DNA from: Toxoplasma gondii ME49
Taxonomy: Eukaryota > Apicomplexa > Conoidasida > Eucoccidiorida > Sarcocystidae
Direction of reading: 5' to 3'
Length of the DNA stretch: 64,000 bases
NCBI RefSeq assembly: GCF_000006565.2
Contig: NC_031478.1
Coordinates: 2,897,874-2,961,873, forward strand
Position 1 is the first letter of the stretch. Each line of letters starts with the position of its first letter. The position numbers and the translations under genes are program-made. The notes beneath the pieces are model-generated. The model worked only from the letters and a program-made list of their open reading frames with translations, was not told the origin of the DNA and made no database searches. This document shows, piece by piece, positions 55,779-64,000 of the stretch.

Positions 55779-58700
55779 ATGTTTCGCTACGAAGTTCAGT
55801 TTGCGTGCCTTCTCTTGGAGGACGCATTCGGTCCTGTCGTCTCGACCTGTGCGCGCCTCCTGTTGCTCCATGGCTCACTGACGATCCTCGAGCTTCGTGA
55901 TTTGTTCCTCGCCGTCCCCTCCGCGTCAGGAGTGTCTCCGCCGCTCTCCCGCTGCTCCCGGAATGCCGCAGCTTTTGCCTCAGGGTGTGGCCGGCCGTCG
56001 ACGCACGCAGGTCAAGATGTATATCCGCTCGTCCGCAACGCCCTTCTCGTTCTGCTGCAGCACAACCTTCTCCTCGTCACTCCGATAGACGGCCAGGGCG
56101 CGCCGAGCCTCCGGGCTGCGCCCCAGGCCGCAGGGTTTCCTGGCGACACCGGAAAAGGCGGGCGACGCGCAAGCGTCTCTGCCGTCTCCGTGCAGAAGCC
56201 ACCTCCGGGGAAGCCCACCCGCGAGACGGGCAAAGCCACGAAGCCGGGCGACCCAAAGAGCGAGACAGGCTCCGAGTCGCCCTGTCTCTTCGCGCCCGAC
56301 GAAGGCCTCGAGGTCCGCGAGGCCGAGACCCCGGACCTCGCGAGCGCGGAGACAGACCTGCACGGACCCACCCTGCGCCTCGGGGACCTCCGGAACGGAG
56401 ACAAGGGCGCCAGACCCGCGGACGGGCCAGGTGCCGCCGCTCCACAGCCCCACGGGACCATTCGCTACTCCCTCGACCTCGACGAGGTCCTCGTGAGACT
56501 CCGTTACACCCGCTTCGCCGTCCACGTTCAGCAAACGTGGGGCTTTGCATGCAGAGTCATTCTGCTGCAAGTGATGCGCGCAGGCAGACAGTGCATTCGG
56601 GAGGCCGTTCAAAGCGCTCTCGAAGACCCTTGTGAGTCCGGAAGCACACTGGGGGCTGCCGTGCCGTAGAAACAGGAAACCCATTTGCTGTTTACAACCC
56701 ATGGGAGATTTGAAACAAGTTCCCGTATGCATGCACTCACCAAACACACAGACACACATAGCCTGGTGCACAGGTAGATAGGATCTGTGCCCTTGCTACG
56801 GTCAGTTGGTGGTTGTACGTGGCGTTCTCGTTTGTCGGTTTAACTACCTAGCCGCGTCTCGTTTTTCTTACCTGTGTGCGCGACTGGGTTTCGTCGGCAG
56901 CCTTCGCATACCGTGGTGGACGAAGAAGCCGCAATCGAGTTTTCAGCGCGTTGAACCGACTGAAGCACACGTAAACTCCGCTTCAGCTGATCGGTTCCGA
57001 TACCAAGTGTCTTTGCTGTCCAGTGGCCTGCCCAGAAAATCCCACGGTTCTCTCAGTGCCCCGAGAAGGTTTAACAAGGTCTCGTTTGCTGCGCGGGTCC
57101 GGGGCTGGGTTCTCTAAGGCAGGTTGGCTTTTTGAGTTGTTCGCTTTGTTGTTGCTCTCGCATCCGTGAGGGAAAAAATGCTTGCGCCTATCTGTATGAA
57201 CGAGTATGTTGTTGGTAGTGGTGAATTTATAGGCGCTGGTATCGCGAGAAACAGAGTGTTTGAGACACGGCTTTTCTGTCTTCTTTTCTTTCGCGCTTTC
57301 CTTAACCCATCCCTGAAGCAAAGAGTTTTCTTTGTCCGCGGCGCCGACGCTGTTCTCAGACACCCACTTCGACATCTCTGCGGTGTCAGGGGGCTCTGGG
57401 CTTTCTGGTGACGCAGAGGATGACGCGGCTGGGGCGCGGAAAGGGCCTGGCGGTGTCTCTGCGCCCGCCGATCGCCAGGGCGCGAAGCCATTGACGGATC
57501 TCGTGCTCCGGCGGGCCTTTCTTCAGCTTATTTCCTCTTCGATCCTCATCCAGGCCGAACCGCCTCTGCACCTGTCTCCGGGCGTCTTGGACGATCAGGG
57601 ACAGGGAGATCTGCGGGGAGGCGGGGCTGTCGCTAAGAGCCACGGCCGGAAGCGCGGAAGAGCGGCTGCAGGCGGGGCCGCGGGCAAGCAGCAGAAGACA
57701 AGAGACAACCGGGGCGCAGTAAGTTTGAAAGCGGCCTCCAACTACGTTGGGTCGGTTTGAAAGTTCGTGTGTACTTTCTTTGTGCAAAATAACGCCACAA
57801 GAGGTTTCTGTTGGCAAAAGCGCTTCTGGGGGTCACAAGGGCGTTGTCGGCGCGCATGCGTCGACGCCTGGAGCCCGGATGGCAGAAAGAAAGTGATTCG
57901 CCGTGGAGAAAGAAGGCCAAGGGGAAAGGAGCTCTTCCGTAGGTCGCGACGTTGTGGGGCGAAGACGAACAGACTCGGAGACTCTGTCGCATGTGCACAG
58001 TCTAGAAGTCTCAACGTGCATTTGGTTGTCCTTGGATTAGAGTCGACTCAGAAGAGGCAGCGGGAGACTGAAACCTACGGGATGCCTCAAGGGCCTGGGG
58101 TTTCGCCTGCACCTGTCCTCGCCTCCGCCGACGTTTCTCTTTGCTTGCATGTGGTGCTTCTCTCGTCGCTTCCAGGATGGTTTTGGCAATGCAAGCGAAG
58201 GCGAAGACGGAATGGGCAACGAACAAGCTAGCGCTCTCGGTGTGCCCGCGTACCTCCTCAATCTTCTCGGAGGTAAGTCGTGTCCACGAGGGAGTTCATC
58301 CTCATGTGAGCTTCCTGGGCAAAGCGATAGTTCACGCATGTAAGGAAGGAGTGATGTAGTGGGCTGCGCGCGATGCACCGAAGCGAGGGGGGAATGTGTG
58401 GGTGGACACAGTCTGCTGGCAGTGACGGTTCTTAAGGGCAAGATCCGCTGCTTTTTTATCTGGTGCGCTGGTTTGTGTGAACAAGGATATCAGGCAAATC
58501 CTTGCTTCTTCGGCGTCTGCGTTTCTACCGATTGCCACTTTGTCTTTTTCGGCACAACGAACGAACGTTTTTCTGGCCGCGCCAAGACTCCTTAATCCTG
58601 CGCGTTTTGCCAGCTTTACTTCTCTACAAGGCGCATATACCGAATCTAGCCTGTAGCTGTACAAGACCAGACTTCTTCCACTTTCTTTGCTCTCCGGCTC

Positions 58701-61700
58701 GCCATTTGTTCTATGTCTCATGTCTACCTTTCGCCCCTCCTTCCCTTTGCCGGCGTGGTCGTTGCCTTATTCTTCTCTCTTTCGTCGTTTGTATGGTTCT
58801 CCTTCGTCTCTGCGTCTTGCTCTCTCACTCCTTCTGCACGTCCTTCGCAGAGTTGATCCTTTGTTTGCCTTCGTAAGAGATGTGAAGGTGCTCAGGATCT
58901 CAGCGTTGGCCATTCTACTTTCACGAGTTCTAGACACGAGTCATGTGAAGCGCACCTGTGCCTACCTTCGTCTCCGTTCTCCTCGCAGCCCAAGGTCAGG
59001 CCTCGACAGGGCGACCGTCCCATAATTTCGCGTCTCTAGACGAGTTGGGCGACAGCAGCCTGTCTGCTAGTGCCGCCCTCAGAGACACCCCGGGGAGCAA
59101 AGGGTCCTCGGCCCTTCTCGAGCAACAGGCCACGTATACAAAGCAGCAAAGGCAGGTGGAGAAACAACTGCTGGAGAGGCTGGAAGAGCAGCGGGTTCCC
59201 TTTCGCGTCAACACCCAACTCCTCACTCTTGCACTTTGCAAACAGGTTAGTCAAAGAGAAAGACGAAAAGGAGAAACTTGAGTTCGTGCAGCATGCGCAG
59301 CCGGTATGGTGAGGATTCGGCGATCGTTGGGAAGCACGGAGAGTTCGAAGAGAGTGAAAGATGCAAAAACGCCCTAGGGGACAACGGGTTCCACTGCTTC
59401 GCTCTCTGCTACGAGCTCACCTTCGCGGGAGAAGTCTTCTGGAGTTTACTCATGCAGGGCGGATGGTGTGGCGTGTCAGGTGCTCGGCATTTTGACCGCG
59501 GTTTCGGTCGTACGAAAAAGGGAGAAGCCAGAAGCGAAAACGCGTGCTTGCAGTTACCTGTGGTGTGGCTTCTTCCCCATTTTGTGTTCGACCATTTCTG
59601 GAGGGATTCGGGTGGCGTAAGAGATTCAGGGGTCCGGCCTAGCAGCCACAGAGCTCATCCGAATGGCCTGTAGGAGGTTGGTGAGCGGAGTCTACAGAGA
59701 GGTGTACGAGTTGTGCAGAAACAACGCAGGCACACCAAATCGACTTCTTTGTGAGCGTCGTCTTGTCTCCCGTTCCGAAATGTCACGCAGGTCGCAGAGA
59801 GCTTCATTTTGGCCCGAGTCGGAGATAACCGCCTGGCGCGGGCGACGGTCAGGGCTCTGCTCGACGCAGGCGTCGAGCTGCTTCACGGAGAACAAGGCCC
59901 AGGGAGGAGACACCAAACGCAGACGCTTCAAGCTGAACAAGAAGCAACGCAACAGGGAAAGGCACGCCTCAACTTCCTTTGCAGTACGTTTATCTGAATT
60001 TGCCAAAGAGAGGGATTTCGCGTTTCTCTGTCGATCTTCTTGCTGAAGCATTTGCTTCATGTGAAGCCGGTAGATACGACGGTGGCTTGTCTGAGCGAAC
60101 CTAAGCAGAATCAATACTGCGCGTGGATCTGACTCTTCGTTCTTTTTCTGCTGTTGTTTCCGGGACAGCCTAGTTCTCTCCTTTCGCCTAATGCGTCGCC
60201 AAGAGGTTTACCACCTCACGCACTTGGCGCATGCCTTGTTTGTCGCGTCTCGTGGCAGCCATCGCCTTCGTGTGACACTGGGTAGAAAGCACAAAACCGG
60301 GACTAGATCCGTTTCGGCACCAAACGGAACCAAAGGCAGGAGGTCATGTCCTTCGTAGCCTGATCGGACGTGGACTGAGGCTCATGTCGCAGGAATGAAA
60401 AGAAATTGAGTTTGGATTTTCGGATAATTCCTTCGATGTCTTTTCAATCTGAGCAACGAGGTCCGAGTGCGTCCTCTTCGTCGCGAGTCCCCGGTTCCAA
60501 GGTAGACTTTCAGTGTCTCCGCCTTCGCCACGACTTTCCCGTTTCGTTCCTCCTTTTCGGCTTTTCAGAGTGGATCAAGTTCGACGCCGTCGAGCAGGCC
60601 GTGAAAGCAAACTTGGAGAAGCTCGGAGTGAAAAAGGAGGCGATGCAAAAGGCGCAGCTCATTCGCCTCCTCGAAGCTCTCGCCAAACACCCTGACCGTT
60701 TCCTTCAAGCGACTCTTCATGGTACGCCGTAGGTATTGCGTTCAGCGTCGGCCGTCGTTTGCTGCGAAGAAGAAAAGTCTAGGGACATTTGACACCTCGA
60801 CACAACTCTCCAGTGTGTAGGTGTCATCCTTCAGCTTCTCACGTTCGGTGCTAGACATCGGTTTGCGAGTTCAACTTTCGATTCTGTGCCGTGGCACGCA
60901 CTTGCAGACGGCTGCAGCATCTTGCATGCACATGCGCATGCGTCACATACGGAGGAACAGCGAGGCAGAGTCTGGGACGGATCAAGACAGGCCACACAGT
61001 CGCTGCTTTCTAGTAGAGGAGTGGGTGTCTCTTGCTGTCGCTGTTTATTTTCTTTGTGTACCATGAAGTTATAATCCACCGAGGTGTAATCCTGGCTGAT
61101 CTGCTGGCGTACGAGAGCTCCTTGGGGCTTTGCATCTCGTCCGTCCGGCATTTGAGCCGCGAAAGACGCCAGACCCGTGCTGCGCTTCCGGGGCAAAAGA
61201 CACCTACATCGTTTTCAATGTTTCCTCTGAGAGCTCGTGGTATAGTCCCCCTAAAAGATGGTCTGGTTGCTTTCTTGTCACATGTACTTGCTTGCACAGA
61301 AGCCTCTGATTCAGATTCTTCTCTGAAGGCGCTCGAGCCTCGGTTGTTGTCCTTTGCCTCCAGCTCCATTACGGGAGACTGCACCGTGTTGTGGCTAGTA
61401 GTATTCAGCGTCGTTTCCCTCTCTCCCGTGTGTGTCCGTTGTCTCTGTTTTTCTCTCCTCACTCGGCCCTTGTCTCTCCCTCTCGCTTTGCGGCTTTCAC
61501 AGATGGCCAGTCGATGTACAAACTAAATTGGGAGGAGCTGCGAGCTGTTCTCCGGCGGCGGCTTTTGTACGAGTAAGTTCAGTGTGTCTACCGTGGCAGA
61601 AGAAAAAAGCTCACTGTCATTGGAATGGCATCTGTGTGTCCAGAAATACGCCAGTTTCTCGCGTCCAGCCTACTGCAAACATCTCTTCCGACGTTTGTCT

Positions 61701-63378
61701 GAGGCCTGCCTTGTTTGATTTTTTGCGTGCAGCGCAGTCGTGGCTCGGTGTGGCGAGAAGGCCGGGCGCGTGTGGAGCCTCATGGCGTGCAAGCATTCGT
61801 TCATGGTCGAGAGGTCTTCGCCCTTCTGGGACGACCAGACGGTGAGTCTTCGTGAACGACAGTCGCTTGCATTGAGACGCTCGTGGTTTCCTCAGGTTTT
61901 CTTGAATGGTGGGGAGACGCCCCACCCTGTCACGGCAGACGAAAACTCATAGTGAACTTCAGCATGTTTTTGTCGGCATTGCCGAGCACCAGGAATCTTC
62001 CTTTACAGATGCGTGGCAGCAGCTTTGTCGACGCACGAATATCTGTGCCAACGTGTTCACATTTACTCGTCCCTGTGGCGTATCCCGCGTGTGAAGGAGA
62101 AATGCATTCATGTAGATTCATCTTATATAGATGTCTATATAGATGTCTTTGTATTCCTGAACACTGTTTGGTGGATATTTTGAGGTCCCTATGAGCACGT
62201 GCCGCCTGGGGACGCCGGCGTAGAAGTATCTTAATGTGCCAGTGCTGTGACGTACTTGGGGTTGCTGTGGAATGGCTCTTTCGCACACTCGGGTGCATGC
62301 AGAAATTTGAGTGTGTTCAAATTAAATTCATCTGAATACTCTGTCGCATGTATATTTGCAGTCCGATTGTATATACGAGTTTCCCTACACATGCAGATTC
62401 AAACCGATGCTAAGATTCCTGTTTAGAAATACAGTTAGGCGAAAACTCAAGAGTTCGCTGTGTTTTTATCGCCCAGTAGGTTTGTGTCCTTCTGCCACTG
62501 TTCCTGAAGTCGCGTGCATGCGTCTGTGAGCTCTCCGTGGCGTTTCCCCGTCAGGTAGCGGACATGGCTCTTTTGCCGCCCCAAGGTGCCCGGAAAATAT
62601 TTTATCTTCTCGCGAAGGAAGGCTTTGCTCGCTTTCACGAAAGTGTAAGTCTGTTTGCCACGGATGGTTTTCAACACGGCTACACGCATCCGTAGACTCC
62701 CACCCACCCATGTTGATGGGCAGGCAGAAAACACAGGTTGGCGGGCGTGGATGAATAGCCGGGGTGGACAGGCAGCCAGAGAGGGGCACTAATCTTAGAT
62801 CGTGGAGTTTTCTTCCCGTTTCTCTTCTCCGAAGGATATGGGCACTTTGTCGTCGACTCCACGGGTTGCGCTTCTTTGTCTGTTCAGGATCGGCTAAGTG
62901 CAAGTGCGACGCAGCTGAGCAACAAGCATGCGCTCGTCGTGACGATCAGCAGTGATGCGGCAGTCTTACAGGTTCTTCAGAATTTCTACCACATGGCTTT
63001 GAATCTCCTAGAACGGAAGTGCGCAGAGGCTGCACGCCTTCTACAATTGCAAACAAAGTACGGAGATCAGGCAGAGGTCTGCGAAGGCTACCGCGACGAA
63101 AGGGTGTTACGTCGTGCATGCAAACGTCAGTGTTGTTAGATGTGATGCTCTTTAGAGAGACACACTGGAATCGCAAGAGAAACAACTGACGTAAACGGCT
63201 GCGCGTTTCGGGTACACGGCCATGTATTTGCTTTGTTAATTCTCTGCGTATTTTCAGGGGTCAATCTCTCTCGCCCGAAGAGGTCCTACAGCTGAGAAAA
63301 CGCGAAGCTGCAGAGGATCTCCTCGAAGCGCACTTGTTGGCCATGTCAGAGCCTTTGATGATTCTTCGAGATCTTTGA
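55779..63378 (+). CDS. RPC3: RNA polymerase III subunit RPC3
   Basis: Eleven exons: 55779-56631, 57360-57718, 58176-58272, 58989-59245, 59791-59983, 60569-60721, 61503-61572, 61733-61841, 62555-62644, 62888-63057, 63258-63378. Every phase agrees and the product is 823 residues. RPC3 (POLR3C/Rpc82) is part of the Pol III-specific trimer that helps open promoters of tRNA, 5S and U6 genes. Its winged-helix signatures are visible in order: CLLLEDAFGPVVSTCARLLLLHGSLT at the N-terminus, LLQHNLLLV, then LDEVLVRLRYTRFAVHV. Later come VPFRVNTQLL, WIKFDAVEQAV, MYKLNWEELRAVL, VADMALLPPQGARKIFYLL, and a C-terminal YHMALNLLERKCAEAARLL with EPLMILRDL at the end. It is longer than the human protein (534), mainly from a Pro/Gly/Lys-rich insert around residues 105-210 and another in exon 2. 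ATG 55779 sits in CGCAAATG and begins the conserved domain. Confidence 0.92.
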
Positions 63379-63818
63379 AAGAAGGCGAATCTGTCTGCTG
63401 GGCCTCTCTGGCCTTCTTGTTCTCTTCTTGTTTCCGGTGCAAAACTCCATTCTCCCGCTCCATCATATAATCTCTCCTGGTCCACCCGTTGGTCGCACGC
63501 ACACGAGAAAGAACAGTCATGCATGCCCAGGGCAAGCGGTCGCCCGTCTATCTAAGGTTTTGTGGCTCGATGTTTTATGTTTCTTTGAGAGGCTACGGTC
63601 ACAGACCTTTTCAATTATTTCCACGCTATACACGCATATATCTAAACTGAGAGGCATGCATATGTAAGAGTATGCTCATGGCAAAGAGGCGTAGACAGTT
63701 GAGTCCGTGCGACATGTCACCTGCAAGCTACTTCGAGTCGATCGATTTGGTATCCTTTCTTGACGGAGATGTTCGTCTTTTTTCCCGAGCTCGAACCGCA
63801 TAGATTTTGTTTGCTTAC
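63379..63818. other. 3' flank of RPC3
   Basis: This is probable 3' untranslated region and convergent spacer. The minus frame at 63261-63535 overlaps the last RPC3 exon antisense and is not supported. A short plus frame from an ATG near 63714 ends after about 28 codons. Confidence 0.35.
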
Positions 63819-64000
63819 CAATCTCTCAAGTCCTCCTTTCGGCCGCTCGCCGTGGGCACTCGATCTCTGCGCAGGAGATCCTCTACTTCAACATAGGTCG
63901 GAGCCCACGGTTGCCAGGCGAGACGGCACCGCAGAGAGAGTAAAATGTAGGGCAGAGGCTGCCTGTCCTTGCAGTTCGCCGCTAGCACAGTGCTGTATAA
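63819..64000 (-). CDS. Possible exon of the next leftward gene, partial
   Basis: A minus-strand frame is open from the window edge and reads AWQPWAPTYVEVEDLLRRDR and on. It ends at a donor-like GATTG|GTAAGC with the stop codon immediately after. The composition and the donor suggest an exon, phase 2, but only 182 bases are visible. The true exon could start inside this stretch, since pyrimidine-rich tracts followed by AG occur in it. No family is recognised. Confidence 0.25.

Noticed and set aside
63261..63535. Minus frame with charged helix-like sequence
   Set aside because: Overlaps the last RPC3 exon antisense; no supported splice partner.

Overview
The window reads as nuclear DNA of a coccidian apicomplexan of the Sarcocystidae (Toxoplasma, Neospora or Hammondia type). 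The evidence is many short exons joined by GT-AG introns of roughly 100-1,200 bases, acceptors with long pyrimidine tracts, A-rich start contexts such as GAAAATGG, long Ser/Gly/Glu-rich disordered stretches in the proteins, and (TA)n runs inside introns. No prokaryotic operon logic, rRNA, tRNA, CRISPR array or insertion sequence was seen. The genus cannot be fixed from sequence alone.

Layout, left to right. (1) 1-1508, minus: the N-terminal 502 codons of an unrecognised protein that runs off the left edge. (2) 3730-7671, plus: a single-exon chromatin/transcription protein with a BAH domain, a Cys cluster and a TFIIS central domain. (3) 10179-13776, minus: an mRNA-capping RNA 5'-triphosphatase of the tunnel (Cet1/TTM) type. 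(4) 15530-17043: a 797-base-period tandem duplication carrying a candidate two-exon gene, with a stop codon in the second copy. (5) 17486-23757, minus: a 1,934-residue protein with three CCCH zinc fingers, the second split by the intron. (6) 28264-32410, minus: a roughly 12-exon multi-pass membrane protein, assembled here from phase-consistent exons in a stretch with no long open frame. (7) 37478-43859, plus: a four-exon GYF-domain plus IQ-motif protein. (8) 44121: a possible signal-peptide exon. (9) 46179-53233, minus: a ten-exon archaeal-type YchF-like GTPase. (10) 55779-63378, plus: an eleven-exon RNA polymerase III subunit RPC3. (11) 63819-64000, minus: a possible exon of the next gene.

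Several genes serve RNA production and handling: Pol III (RPC3), mRNA capping (RNA triphosphatase), a chromatin/elongation-like factor (BAH-TFIIS), a CCCH RNA-binding protein and a translation-type GTPase. There is no sign that they are co-regulated. Gene pairs are often divergent (1508/3730, 32410/37478, 53233/55779) or convergent (7671/10179, 43859/46179). Exon boundaries were set by hand from splice signals and codon phase. Models where all phases close and the family is known (RPC3, GTPase, CCCH, GYF) are strong; the membrane gene and the 3' end of the triphosphatase are provisional.
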